This document shows positions 17,351 through 26,160 of a stretch of 64,000 nt of DNA, piece after piece; the first letter of the stretch is position 1, and every line of letters begins with the position of its first letter. The notes beneath the pieces were generated by a model. The model was not told the DNA's origin and did no database searches. It saw only the letters and a list, made by a program, of their open reading frames with translations. The translations under genes were made by a program, and so were the position numbers. Source of the DNA: CAYSWV01 sp964434865 (lineage in GTDB: Bacteria; Cyanobacteriota; Cyanobacteriia; Thermostichales; Thermostichaceae); assembly GCA_964434865.1 (NCBI GenBank), contig CAYSWV010000009.1:1-64000 (forward strand). Reading direction: 5' to 3'.

Positions 17351-17656
17351 GGGTAAGCTCAAATGTGTTGCTGTCAATTTTCATCAACCCTGAAGTTGCA
17401 CTCAGATTTTACTCCTACCCAGCTCCGGGCTACAGGCTTGAAGGGGGATTTTGGATAAGTTTTATTAAAATCACTAGCCCTAATAGTAAAGACTGAACTG
17501 CACCACCGCTTTCAAGTTGACTCTGAATAGATCGGTTCAACTTACTTTCAGGGTAGAGAAGCTTACATCAGGCGACTCATAACATTACGCTTAAAAGGCA
17601 AGCGATCAGGATCAATTATCTTTAGGATAAATACAACCAGATATGAGGTGCACTTG

Positions 17657-18253
17657 ATGAAACGGATCTCTGCGTTACTGTTGGTACCGGCTCTTGTCGC
17701 TTTAGCTCCCAACACCACAATGGCTTCCCCCTACAAGTCTTCTGATACTCAACTAGATACAACTGTTAGATCAATTGTGGTTGAACCTGTATCTGAGTTT
17801 GACGTCAATGTTCGACTGGATCGGGGTGTCCGCAATCCTTACTACCGGGTTGGCGAGCCTATCTCTATTACCGTAAGCACAACTGAAGATGCTTATATCT
17901 ATGTCTTTAGTATTGAAGCGGATGGCCAAATCAAGTTGATCTCCCCCAACCGATTTGATGGTGGACAACAATTTTTGCGAGCGGGCGAAACTCGGACCTT
18001 CCCACCAGCTGGCTCTCGATATCGGTTTACCGTCTCTGATCCCATCGGCCAAGCTCAAGTGGTAACCCTTGGATCTGTGAGACCATTAGACGTTGAAGCC
18101 ATCAATTACTTAACTCAAGGCGGCGCTCGATATGACACTCACTCTCCCCAATCTCTAAGCAAGCCTGGTGGTGTTGCCCGCTCTATTGTGGTTGAGGAAG
18201 TCCCCCAAGTTCGATGGGAGCTGGACCGGGTTTATTATCGCGTTGGGAGATAG
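17657..18253 (+). CDS. DUF4384 exported protein
   Basis: 198 residues: signal peptide to about residue 23 (NTTMA-SP), then a DUF4384 domain with NPYYRVGEPISITVSTTED and AYIYVFSIEADGQIKLISPN. DUF4384 occurs in cyanobacterial exported proteins and kinases; molecular role unknown. The start is the ATG at 17657 with GAGG 8 bp before it (a GTG at 17648 is in frame). Oddity: the last 24 residues repeat the start of the mature protein: RSIVVE at 38 and again at 175, YYRVG at 62 and again at 193, then stop. This looks like a second domain copy cut after its first strands. Convergent with pgl, 8 bp apart. Confidence 0.8.
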   Translation: MKRISALLLVPALVALAPNTTMASPYKSSDTQLDTTVRSIVVEPVSEFDVNVRLDRGVRNPYYRVGEPISITVSTTEDAYIYVFSIEADGQIKLISPNRFDGGQQFLRAGETRTFPPAGSRYRFTVSDPIGQAQVVTLGSVRPLDVEAINYLTQGGARYDTHSPQSLSKPGGVARSIVVEEVPQVRWELDRVYYRVGR

Positions 18254-18261
18254 ACCAAACT

Positions 18262-18984
18262 CTAAAGCTGGATCTGGAGGGGCAATTGCGCCGCTGCGCC
18301 CTTATCTAAAAACCAAAGCAGAGAACCTTGTGGCTGGACTTGTTGAGAGGGTAAGTGAGGCTCAGTCGTTAGCACCTCTTTAACAATTTCAGCCTTACTG
18401 GCTCCAGCGACCAAAAACACAACTCGATGACTCTGGTTGATCACCGGAAACGTGAGGGTGAGGCGAGGTTCTCCTGACTTGGATCCAACAGCAGTTAGAT
18501 CGTCTGTAACCAATAAGGCTTCCGTCTCAGGAAACAAAGATGCTGTATGCCCGTCAGTTCCGATACCCAAAAGTACTAGATCAAACTGAGGTTGATCACC
18601 ATTAAATGCAGTTCGCAACAAAGCAGCATAATGCTTCGCATCCAGGGCAGGGTCACCACTTGTAGTTGGCCAGGGATAAATTTGATGAGTTGGGATGGCC
18701 ACATGCTTAAGTAAAGTATCCTGAGTCATACGAAAATTGCTATCAGGATGATCAGAAGCTACATAGCGTTCGTCTCCCCAAAATAATCGGATCTGGGACC
18801 AATCAATGTCCTTAGCCTTAGCCAGTTGACTGTAGAGCTGTTTTGGCGTACTACCACCCGCTAGAGCTACCGCAAAATAACCATGATCAGCAATAGCTTG
18901 TTGAGCCCAAATTTGCCATAGCTGAATCCCTCGATCTACCAGGGCATCTTGATCAGGGTGAACTTCTAACTGAAAAGCTGGCAC
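18262..18984 (-). CDS. pgl: 6-phosphogluconolactonase
   Basis: Hydrolyses 6-phosphogluconolactone to 6-phosphogluconate in the oxidative pentose phosphate pathway, in the cytosol. About 240 residues as usual, with VALAGGSTPKQLY (phosphate binding), RLFWGDERYV and LGIGTDGHTASLFP. The start is ambiguous: GGGAG abuts a TTG at 18990 and lies 6 bp before a GTG at 18984, so GTG is preferred. It lies 15 bp after the DUF4346-like gene, probably one transcript. Confidence 0.93.
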   Translation of the reverse strand: MPAFQLEVHPDQDALVDRGIQLWQIWAQQAIADHGYFAVALAGGSTPKQLYSQLAKAKDIDWSQIRLFWGDERYVASDHPDSNFRMTQDTLLKHVAIPTHQIYPWPTTSGDPALDAKHYAALLRTAFNGDQPQFDLVLLGIGTDGHTASLFPETEALLVTDDLTAVGSKSGEPRLTLTFPVINQSHRVVFLVAGASKAEIVKEVLTTEPHLPSQQVQPQGSLLWFLDKGAAAQLPLQIQL

Positions 18985-18999
18985 AAGCAACTCCCGCGA

Positions 19000-19407
19000 T
19001 TAATCTTGACTATACTCAGTCCCTTGAATCAGTGCGGCCTCAGCTTTCTGAAACTCCCGACCTAAATAGGCAGCATGGCTCAGTTGTGAGACCCAAACTG
19101 ATTCTCCCTGTTCAAATAGCTGAACACATAGCTCTTTTGCTGTACGACCTGTAAACTGAGTTTGAGATTGGCGATGAGTTTGCCCACGTGCTGGTATGAC
19201 TAAACCTGTCTCAGGATCAGTAGCTAGCCCCTGCTCATTAATGACAGTACTGAAGTGCTTGGCTCCAATTAACTGATTGGCATGATCCACATAAATTATA
19301 AAGTAACCTGCAGGATCAAGATCTAGAGGCCGTTTCGATAGTTGATCATCGATGTGTTGAATAGAATCAGCAAGAGCTCGTGAATCAAGGATAGGTGAGG
19401 ATTGCAT
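19000..19407 (-). CDS. DUF4346-like protein
   Basis: 135 residues from the ATG at 19407; a TTG at 19530 would add 41 residues unlike the family. The core LDLDPAGYFIIYVDHANQL, then INEQGLATDPETG and FTGRTAKELCVQLF match what I remember of DUF4346, a small cyanobacterial protein family of unknown function. No signal peptide or membrane segment, so cytosolic. Immediately upstream of pgl on the same strand. Confidence 0.65.
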   Translation of the reverse strand: MQSSPILDSRALADSIQHIDDQLSKRPLDLDPAGYFIIYVDHANQLIGAKHFSTVINEQGLATDPETGLVIPARGQTHRQSQTQFTGRTAKELCVQLFEQGESVWVSQLSHAAYLGREFQKAEAALIQGTEYSQD

Positions 19408-19552
19408 GAGTAAAATCAGACTTAACTTTAATCTACCAACCTTCGTTTTACCAGACTCAAGCCATATTTGGCAAACGGTGTCCCCAACAGTGCCCGAGAT
19501 GGACCTTAAGACAGCAGCTTTTACAGGCAAACCCGTGTCCTAAATGACCCAG

Positions 19553-19590
19553 TAGTGCCAAGACACAAGGATAGTGCCAAGACACAAGGA
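19553..19590. repeat. perfect 19-bp tandem duplication
   Basis: TAGTGCCAAGACACAAGGA at 19553-19571 and again at 19572-19590. The second copy supplies the AAGGA ribosome binding site of the kinase gene starting at 19597. Confidence 0.9.
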
Positions 19591-19596
19591 AAGCCG

Positions 19597-20043
19597 ATGG
19601 AAGTAGTTATATTCTCTGGAGTTCAGGCAGCTGGCAAATCGACATTTTATCAGCATCATTTTTTCAAAACACATATTCGGATTAATCTTGATATGCTCAA
19701 AAGCCGACATCGGGAGCAGATTTTGGTTCAAGCCTGTTTGGATGCTAAGCAACCCTTTGTTGTTGACAATACCAACCCTACTGCTGAAGTCCGAGCAAAG
19801 TACCTATCTTTAGCTAAACAGTTTCAGTTTCAGATCATCGGGTATGAGTTTAAAACATCCTTAAAAGCAGCACTCGCTCGCAATGCTAGTCGTGATGGAT
19901 CTGAACGGATACCCGATCAAGGTGTAACCAGCACTTACCATCGACTTGAAGCTCTATCCTTTGCTGAGGGCTTTGATCAAATCCACTGGGTTCAGATCGG
20001 AGAGGATCAGACATTTATTGTTGAGTCACAAGGCTGCAACTAA
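19597..20043 (+). CDS. small P-loop nucleotide/polynucleotide kinase
   Basis: 148 residues. Walker A is GVQAAGKST near residue 8; RINLDML resembles the acceptor-side segment of polynucleotide- and zeta-type kinases, VVDNTNPTAEVRAKY is the typical DxTN block, and a basic ALARNASRDG could be the lid. It is an ATP-dependent kinase of unknown substrate. The ATG at 19597 has AAGGA at about 6 bp; the frame is open from a GTG at 19555 in the tandem repeat, but that start has no ribosome binding site. Single gene. Confidence 0.8.
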   Translation: MEVVIFSGVQAAGKSTFYQHHFFKTHIRINLDMLKSRHREQILVQACLDAKQPFVVDNTNPTAEVRAKYLSLAKQFQFQIIGYEFKTSLKAALARNASRDGSERIPDQGVTSTYHRLEALSFAEGFDQIHWVQIGEDQTFIVESQGCN

Positions 20044-20229
20044 TAGACAACACCACCCAGAAGTTCAGCTATGGGTCTAATTGTACACTCATAAGAGGTA
20101 TGGCTAACAACAAGTTGTTTAAAATCCTACAAGAAGAGAATAGACTGTAGTAGTTATAACATTTTTGAGTTTGTAGACACCGTATACTTTGAATAGTCTC
20201 AGAAAAGTCAAATTGGTTAATGTGTGGTT

Positions 20230-20259
20230 GCTGACATGAGGTTAGCTGACATGAGGTAT
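20230..20259. repeat. 15-bp tandem duplication
   Basis: GCTGACATGAGGT(TA/AT) at 20230 and 20245, two adjacent copies differing only in the last two bases. Confidence 0.8.
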
Positions 20260-20511
20260 GAATAGGGTCGGATCGCAGGTTACTTAAGTCAGGGAGCTAA
20301 AGTCATCAAAACAGCATTGCTAGAGTATTGGCAACAGGTGAGATTGATCAGAGGTAGGGGCCAACACTTTAAGAGCGATGACTGTGGTTTTCATCAGGCA
20401 TTCATCAGACGTAGACTTTTGTAACAAAAAATAGGGAATACTAATGGGGGTTGTGCCAAAGATGAGTAAAAATTACTAGTTGTTACAATTATCGAGTAAA
20501 ATCAAGATATC

Positions 20512-20521
20512 AAAAGGAGGT
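20512..20521 (+). promoter_or_regulatory. consensus Shine-Dalgarno of the DUF1815 gene
   Basis: AAAAGGAGGT, a full match to the anti-Shine-Dalgarno, ends 5 bases before the ATG at 20527. It is the strongest ribosome binding site in the window and suggests high expression. Confidence 0.85.
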
Positions 20522-20526
20522 ACCTA

Positions 20527-20868
20527 ATGTTTACGAGACTGGCATTTCAATATCGAGCTTATGTACAGGATCTGGTCATGAGCCTGCAAGCTCTTGCCAC
20601 TGTTCTCGAAAACAGAGGTTATCTGGCCTCTTGTTACACCTGTGGTGACAGTTTTGATAGCGCCTCTTTTATGGTCAGCCTAAGAGAAGGACACCTGATC
20701 CGATTTTTGGTGTCTGAATGCTCCATTACCTGGACAGAGATGCGAGATGATCGGGAACTCATGAAGCTAGAGGGGGCAGAAGCGATTCACCAGCTTCAGG
20801 AACTCGCAAACTTGATTAAGGATGAAATGACACCTCTTCAAGAATCCGTTACGACACATTTACCGTAG
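20527..20868 (+). CDS. DUF1815-like cyanobacterial protein
   Basis: 113 residues, soluble, two Cys in ASCYTCGDSF. The pattern MFTRLAFQYRAYVQDLVMSL, then FMVSLREGHLIRFLVS and TWTEMRDDRELMKLEGAEAI agrees with the cyanobacteria-specific DUF1815 family as I remember it. Function unknown. The full-consensus ribosome binding site suggests an abundant protein. It precedes the NfeD gene by 54 bp on the same strand and may share a transcript. Confidence 0.75.
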   Translation: MFTRLAFQYRAYVQDLVMSLQALATVLENRGYLASCYTCGDSFDSASFMVSLREGHLIRFLVSECSITWTEMRDDRELMKLEGAEAIHQLQELANLIKDEMTPLQESVTTHLP

Positions 20869-20922
20869 GCCTGCCAGTCATTTTTTGAGCCATACTAGAA
20901 GTAAGGTTTTGCATAATCTTAT

Positions 20923-21351
20923 ATGGTTATTTTAACTATGTGGTTATTCTGGCTAGTCATTGGCTTGAGCTTGATCGGGGCTGAACTGTTTATCCCAGGT
21001 TTAGTTGCTGGCTCAATGGGTACAGCGGCCTTAATTGCAAGTGCATTGGCTTGGCTAAGTTGGCCCGTTTGGTCACAAGGTTTGATCTGGTTGGGGTTGT
21101 CCTCTGGCTTTGCTATGCTTTCCAGACGATTAGTGCCTAAGACCTCTACTCAAATTGAGGATGATAAAGAGGCTCGAGCTGTCTCCTTCATTCCTGCTGG
21201 GCAAGTGGGTCGTGCAGCTTATTTGGGATCCACTTGGAATGCTAGATGCAGCATACCTGATGTTGATATTAGAGAAGGCCAGGATCTTTTCATTGTTGAG
21301 CGCAAGGGAAATACCTTGATTGTGATGCCGGCTTCATTATTGCATGGCTAA
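20923..21351 (+). CDS. NfeD-family membrane protein
   Basis: 142 residues with two or three N-terminal transmembrane helices (about 5-70) and a C-terminal OB-fold-like segment (GQVGRAAYLGSTWNARC ... EGQDLFIVERKGNTLIV) typical of short NfeD proteins. NfeD proteins partner SPFH proteins in membrane microdomains, and here a SPFH gene follows on the same strand 239 bp later. Start ATG at 20923; Met6 is an alternative. Confidence 0.88.
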   Translation: MVILTMWLFWLVIGLSLIGAELFIPGLVAGSMGTAALIASALAWLSWPVWSQGLIWLGLSSGFAMLSRRLVPKTSTQIEDDKEARAVSFIPAGQVGRAAYLGSTWNARCSIPDVDIREGQDLFIVERKGNTLIVMPASLLHG

Positions 21352-21590
21352 TGACTGCTTTACATTGCTTAAGCTGTTCTTTCATCTGATCAAATTTAAA
21401 CTGGATTTAAGCTTTAGTCCGCTTTTGGTTTCTATCCATACGACCAAGTCAGCTCGTCCTGTGGTTAAGATACTTGTCCCGTCTTAACAAAATCGAAAGC
21501 CAAGTCGAAATAGTCAGTTGTTCTTGAATCGATCAGCTATCATTGAATGAACAGATTGATAGACTTTAATTATCAAACTTTGGAGGCACA

Positions 21591-22553
21591 ATGGAGACTA
21601 TTGTTGGAGCTCTAACCGTAATTGCCATTGGGTATATCTTTAGCTCAGCCAAGATCATCAGTCAGGGTAATGCAGCCCTTGTTGAACGCTTGGGAAAATA
21701 TCAATCTACTTTAGAACCAGGTCTTCACTTCATTGTCCCGTTTGTTGACAACATTGTCTACAGAGAAACGATTCGAGAAAAAGTCTTAGATGTACCGCCC
21801 CAGCAATGTATTACCAGTGATAACGTTTCATTAGATGCCGATGCAGTTGTCTACTGGCGGATCATGGATATTTACAAGGCCCGTTATTCTGTTGAACATG
21901 TTGAACGTGCTCTTGTGAACCTGGTTTTAACAACACTGCGGTCTGAAATTGGTAAGATGGAGTTGGATCAGACCTTCTCTTCAAGAGCAGAAATCAACAA
22001 TCGCCTGCTATCTGAACTGGATGAAGCCACAGATCCATGGGGAATCAAGGTCACTCGGGTTGAGGTGAAAGATATTAAGCCCTCGAAGACGGTTCAAGAC
22101 TCTATGGAGCTTCAAATGGCTGCAGAACGGGAGAAACGGGCCGCGATTCTGAAGTCAGAAGGTGAACAACAGGCAGCTATTAACAAAGCAACCGGTGAGG
22201 CCCAATCTCGGATCTTGCGAGCCGAAGCTGAAAAGAAAGAAAAGCTGTTGAGTGCTGAAGGGACATCCGAAGCTGTTCGAGTTATTGCTTTGATGTTAGA
22301 AGAAAGTGCTCAAGCTGAACAATCACTTCAGTTTCTCCTGGCTCAAAACTACATTCAAATGGGCCTCACTGTCGGCCAGAGCCCCAGTGCTAAGGTGGTC
22401 TTTATGGATCCTCAGTCTGTGCCAGGAACTTTGCAAGGTATGATGTCTATGCTGAACGACTCGAATCTGCCATCATTTCAGCGTTCTGCCAACTTAAGTC
22501 AAAAGCCAGTCAATTTATCCTCAAAACCCGAGACTCTAGTTCATCGCTCGTAA
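21591..22553 (+). CDS. SPFH/stomatin-like membrane protein (QmcA/paraslipin type)
   Basis: 320 residues. One N-terminal membrane helix (about 3-20), SPFH domain with ISQGNAALVERLGKYQ and LEPGLHFIVPFVDN, then a helical coiled-coil rich in Glu/Ala/Lys (about 175-235, AEREKRAAILKSEGEQQAAI), as in paraslipins. It is expected to oligomerise into a cage at the inner or thylakoid membrane and modulate proteolysis or membrane quality together with NfeD. Preceded by TTTGGAGG ribosome binding site. Confidence 0.92.
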   Translation: METIVGALTVIAIGYIFSSAKIISQGNAALVERLGKYQSTLEPGLHFIVPFVDNIVYRETIREKVLDVPPQQCITSDNVSLDADAVVYWRIMDIYKARYSVEHVERALVNLVLTTLRSEIGKMELDQTFSSRAEINNRLLSELDEATDPWGIKVTRVEVKDIKPSKTVQDSMELQMAAEREKRAAILKSEGEQQAAINKATGEAQSRILRAEAEKKEKLLSAEGTSEAVRVIALMLEESAQAEQSLQFLLAQNYIQMGLTVGQSPSAKVVFMDPQSVPGTLQGMMSMLNDSNLPSFQRSANLSQKPVNLSSKPETLVHRS

Positions 22554-22600
22554 CTCTCAGAGATACTAGAGAGATGCTGTCGCAGGGATGAATCAAGATC

Positions 22601-23161
22601 ATGGGATCTGATCAAGCCATACCTCGCCTCCACCCAGTTGGTAAAGTGGTTGCCGTTCATGGATTACGAGGTTGGGTTCGAGTCTGTTGCCTATCTGACT
22701 TTCCGGAACGTTTGACTCAGCCAGGTCCCCGTTGGATCCGACGCGGTCGTTCCGAACCTACTGTTGTGCACTTAGAATCAGGGCAATACTATCCGAGTAA
22801 AAATCTGTATTTGGTTAAGTTTGCCCATCTTGCCGATCGGACACAGGCAGAATCATGGATAGGAGCCCAGATCTTGGTTTCAGATCTAGATCGACCTCAA
22901 CTCAATGAGGATGAATACTACTTGCCTGATTTAATTGGATCTGAAGTCATTCATCAGCCTACAGGAAAACTGATCGGCCACTTGCGGGCTATTGTTCCAT
23001 CTGGGCATGATGTGTTGGAGGTGGAAACCCAATCAGGAGAGATTGCCCTGATTCCTTTTGTAAAAGCTATCGTGCCAGTGGTGGATCTAGATCAGCACCG
23101 CCTAGAAGTTACGCCGCCTCCAGGATTATTAGAGACGTTTATGCGATGGGATCTGCCATGA
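22601..23161 (+). CDS. rimM: ribosome maturation factor RimM
   Basis: 186 residues. N-terminal RimM domain with VGKVVAVHGLRGWVRV and a C-terminal PRC barrel (about 100-170, YYLPDLIGSEVIH ... GEIALIPFVKAIVP). It binds S19 and helps assemble the 30S head. It overlaps the next gene by ATGA (stop at 23159-23161, pyrB ATG at 23158), a translational coupling. Thirteen GATC sites fall in and around this gene (see findings). Confidence 0.95.
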   Translation: MGSDQAIPRLHPVGKVVAVHGLRGWVRVCCLSDFPERLTQPGPRWIRRGRSEPTVVHLESGQYYPSKNLYLVKFAHLADRTQAESWIGAQILVSDLDRPQLNEDEYYLPDLIGSEVIHQPTGKLIGHLRAIVPSGHDVLEVETQSGEIALIPFVKAIVPVVDLDQHRLEVTPPPGLLETFMRWDLP

Positions 23162-24150
23162 CTTCTGAGGTCTCCAATTGGCAAAGACGTCATGTTTTAG
23201 GGTTAGCTGATTTTACAGCCTCTGAATATGCCATCGTAATGCAAACAGCTGCTAGTTTTCGAGAAGTATTAACACGGCAACTTCCTAAAGTACCTACCTT
23301 GCAGGGGAAAGTCGTTGCTAATTTGTTTTTTGAAGCGTCTACCCGCACTCGCAATAGTTTTGAAATAGCAGCCAAGCGACTGTCTTCTGATGTCTTAAAT
23401 TTTTCACCTGGAACGTCTTCTTTATTAAAAGGAGAGTCAATTCTAGATACCACCCGTACCTTTCTGGCTATGGGAGCATCCATTATTGTTGTGCGTCACC
23501 TCCAAGCAGGCGTCCCCCAGCTCATTGTTCAGGAAATCGATCGAGTCAAAGCAACAACAGGTGTTTTAAATGCTGGTGATGGGCTTCATGAACATCCTAC
23601 CCAAGGCTTATTAGACTTATTTACCCTTTGTTGTGATATCAACCCTTTACATCCCCACCCTCAGGATCTGAGAGGCCTAAAGATTGTTATTGTGGGAGAT
23701 TGTCTTCACTCTCGGGTTGCCCGTTCTAATATCTGGTGTTTAGTGTCAGCAGGTGCTGATGTTCATTTGGTGGGTCCCCCTACTTTAGTCCCTAAAGCTT
23801 TTGAAGATCTTGGTGTCACAGTTCATTGGCAGCTAGAGCCAGCTTTAAAATCAGCTCGATTTGTCATGGCCTTAAGATTACAACACGAGCGGATGCAACA
23901 GTTTCTATTACCTAGTCTACGGGACTATCATCAGCTTTATGGTCTCAACCTCAGCAGGTTGCAGCACTGTGATCCTAACGTCAAGTTATTGCATCCAGGT
24001 CCTGTCAATCGTGGAGTTGAAATTGCTTCAGAACTCATGGAAACTTCAGCCATAAGCCTAATTGATCAACAAGTTACAAATGGGTTAGCCGTACGAATGG
24101 CTTTGCTGTACTTACTCGGTGGAGGTCGGATCTCTTCAACAGAATCCTGA
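23158..24150 (+). CDS. pyrB: aspartate carbamoyltransferase catalytic chain
   Basis: Second step of pyrimidine synthesis: carbamoyl phosphate plus aspartate gives N-carbamoylaspartate. About 330 residues. FFEASTRTRNSFE (carbamoyl phosphate site STRTR), a GTSSLLKGES loop, EHPTQGLLDLF (His/Gln of HPTQ) and LLHPGPVNRGVE are all present. No regulatory chain gene is adjacent, as is usual in cyanobacteria. The ATG at 23158 couples to the rimM stop; an ATG at 23146 would add four residues. Confidence 0.96.
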   Translation: MTSEVSNWQRRHVLGLADFTASEYAIVMQTAASFREVLTRQLPKVPTLQGKVVANLFFEASTRTRNSFEIAAKRLSSDVLNFSPGTSSLLKGESILDTTRTFLAMGASIIVVRHLQAGVPQLIVQEIDRVKATTGVLNAGDGLHEHPTQGLLDLFTLCCDINPLHPHPQDLRGLKIVIVGDCLHSRVARSNIWCLVSAGADVHLVGPPTLVPKAFEDLGVTVHWQLEPALKSARFVMALRLQHERMQQFLLPSLRDYHQLYGLNLSRLQHCDPNVKLLHPGPVNRGVEIASELMETSAISLIDQQVTNGLAVRMALLYLLGGGRISSTES

Positions 24151-24207
24151 AAAATCTAGAGTTATTCAGCTAACAGTACTGTGATTCAGATCGAGTTTTA
24201 CAAGATT

Positions 24208-24251
24208 TTTATAAGCTTAAGGTATAATTAGGTGCCAAGCTTTTATAAGCT
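24208..24251. promoter_or_regulatory. direct repeats around a TATAAT box
   Basis: TTTATAAGCT occurs at 24208-24217 and 24242-24251, flanking a consensus -10 hexamer TATAAT (24223-24228), about 70 bp before the EAL gene. No good -35 is seen at 16-18 bp, so an activator-dependent promoter is possible. Confidence 0.3.
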
Positions 24252-24297
24252 GAGTGTGATATTAAGAAGTTATACATATTTCTAGACATGGGTTGTA

Positions 24298-25095
24298 ATG
24301 CAGAATCTAACTGGTCAGAATCATCACAATTGCAGTGAATGCAGTAGCAAGACTAAACTGGGGTTTGATTTTACTATGGCATTTCAGCCTATTGTTCATG
24401 CTCCAACGTATTCGATCTATGGTCATGAAGCCCTGGTTAGGGGACTAAATAATGAATCAGCTGCAACGATCTTTCAGTATGTAGATCAGCATAATCGCTA
24501 TCATTTTGACCAGGGTTGCCGAACTAAAGCGATCCAGTTAGCAGCAGCCTTAGGGATCCAGACCAACTTAAGTATTAACTTCTTACCTAATGCTGTTTAT
24601 GAACCTGAACGCTGTATTCAAACGACACTTAAAGCCGCTGAGATTTATCAATTTCCAATCGAAAAGATTACCTTTGAAATTACTGAAAGTGAAAAAATCG
24701 AAGACAAACTTCATTTGCGTGAGATCGTTGATTTTTATCGGGCTACAGGCTTTAAGACTGCCATTGATGATTTTGGTGATGGCTATGCCGGTCTCAACCT
24801 GTTAGCAGATATTCCTGTCGACATCATCAAACTGGATCTGACTCTGATCCGAGATATCCATCAAGATAGAAGTCGTCAAGCGATTGTTAAGGGTATCCTT
24901 CAGGTATGTCGAGATTTATCCTTGATCACGGTTGCCGAAGGCGTTGAAACCTATGAAGAGTTTCATGTACTACAAGACTTCGGGATTGAACTGTTTCAAG
25001 GTTATTATTTTGCAAGACCTGCGTTTCAATCAATAGCAACACTGACATCACAAGATCTACGCCAGCTAATAATACCATCTGAGCCAACTAGTTAA
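24298..25095 (+). CDS. EAL-domain c-di-GMP phosphodiesterase
   Basis: 265 residues, a stand-alone EAL domain. All catalytic positions are present: Glu44 in GHEALVRG, Asn94, Glu127 in FEITE, Asp157/158 in AIDDFG, Lys178, Glu214/217 in AEGVET and Gln234, so hydrolysis of c-di-GMP to pGpG is expected. The first 25 residues carry a HNCSEC motif with two Cys, possibly metal- or redox-sensitive (inference). The last 8 bp overlap the convergent thiL stop. Confidence 0.92.
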   Translation: MQNLTGQNHHNCSECSSKTKLGFDFTMAFQPIVHAPTYSIYGHEALVRGLNNESAATIFQYVDQHNRYHFDQGCRTKAIQLAAALGIQTNLSINFLPNAVYEPERCIQTTLKAAEIYQFPIEKITFEITESEKIEDKLHLREIVDFYRATGFKTAIDDFGDGYAGLNLLADIPVDIIKLDLTLIRDIHQDRSRQAIVKGILQVCRDLSLITVAEGVETYEEFHVLQDFGIELFQGYYFARPAFQSIATLTSQDLRQLIIPSEPTS

Positions 25096-26080
25096 AATGT
25101 TGAAAGGTGCGGCACTGTTGTAATGGACCTAAGCCTTCAAGAACAACCTGATTCCCTACATTTGCATTATCTGACACTTTTTCTGAAATAGATCCGATAA
25201 TGACACAGCCAGGTGCAGCTTGTACTAATGAAGTGGCTTCGTCAGGAGGCAAACTTAACAGCAGTTCAAAATCTTCTCCCCCATAAAGAGCCCACTCTAG
25301 CGCTTGATCGGGAAAGCACTTTTTGAGTCCAGGTGCTAACGGTATGGCATCAGGTTTAACGTGGGCTTGAACTTGACTCATCTGACAGAGTTGTAGTAGG
25401 GCATCAGCTAATCCATCACTGGTATCCATTCCTCCAACCCGAGCCCATTGTAAGCGACGAATTGTGGCTGCGATATCCAACCGTGGTTGAGGATACTGAT
25501 GAGCTTTGATGAAACCGTCTCGATCAGGTCTTGAGAGTTGCTCATAGAGATCTGGATGCAGTAAAAGTTCTAACCCAGCTCGGGAACTACCATGAGGACC
25601 TGTTGCCACGAGATAGTCACCAGGTTGAGCTAGCTGCCTTGAAATCGCTGATCCAGCGGCAACAGTACCCAGTACTGTAATAGAAACAAACCGATGGGCT
25701 GATTTACACAGATCGCCACCGACTACCTCAGTGTGCCAAGGCCGACAACAACTCACTAACCCTTGATAAAACTCGTTGACCCAGCTTATAGGTGTCCTCG
25801 CCGGTAACCCTAAACAAATTACTAAAGCAAAGGGGGCTGCCCCCATAGCCGCTAGATCAGAGAGATTGGCCGCAGCAGCTCGCCAGCCTACGGCATGAGG
25901 AGGGGTTGTCTGCACACTGAAGTGTACATCTTCAACTAAGGCATCAGCACTGATCACAAGGTCTCCAGAAGCAGGCTTTAGGATAGCAGCATCATCTCCA
26001 ACCATCCCTGGAGCGCAATAAGCTTGTACAATCTCAAGCAACCCCCTTTCACCGATCTGGCCTACAGTTAGTTCAGTCAT
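25088..26080 (-). CDS. thiL: thiamine-monophosphate kinase
   Basis: Phosphorylates thiamine phosphate to thiamine diphosphate with ATP, the last cofactor-forming step. 330 residues of the PurM/ThiL fold, with GDDAAILK, ISADALVEDVHF, WRAAAANLSDLAAMGA, GMDTSDGLADALLQL and LYGGEDFELLLSL. Stop TAG lies inside the end of the EAL gene (8-bp tail overlap). No thiamine riboswitch is evident upstream. Confidence 0.95.
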   Translation of the reverse strand: MTELTVGQIGERGLLEIVQAYCAPGMVGDDAAILKPASGDLVISADALVEDVHFSVQTTPPHAVGWRAAAANLSDLAAMGAAPFALVICLGLPARTPISWVNEFYQGLVSCCRPWHTEVVGGDLCKSAHRFVSITVLGTVAAGSAISRQLAQPGDYLVATGPHGSSRAGLELLLHPDLYEQLSRPDRDGFIKAHQYPQPRLDIAATIRRLQWARVGGMDTSDGLADALLQLCQMSQVQAHVKPDAIPLAPGLKKCFPDQALEWALYGGEDFELLLSLPPDEATSLVQAAPGCVIIGSISEKVSDNANVGNQVVLEGLGPLQQCRTFQHFN

Positions 26081-26160
26081 GGACTACCGAATTCAGGATC
26101 GGCCTCTATCTTACCGGGAACTAACGAATGATTGTAGTCCTTGTAATTTCAAAGTTAGCT

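Larger units (their letters stand above)
20044..20526. other. intergenic, one short repeat
   Basis: 480 bp before the DUF1815 gene. It holds a 15-bp tandem duplication GCTGACATGAGGTTA/T (20230-20259). No tRNA or conserved ORF seen. Confidence 0.5.
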
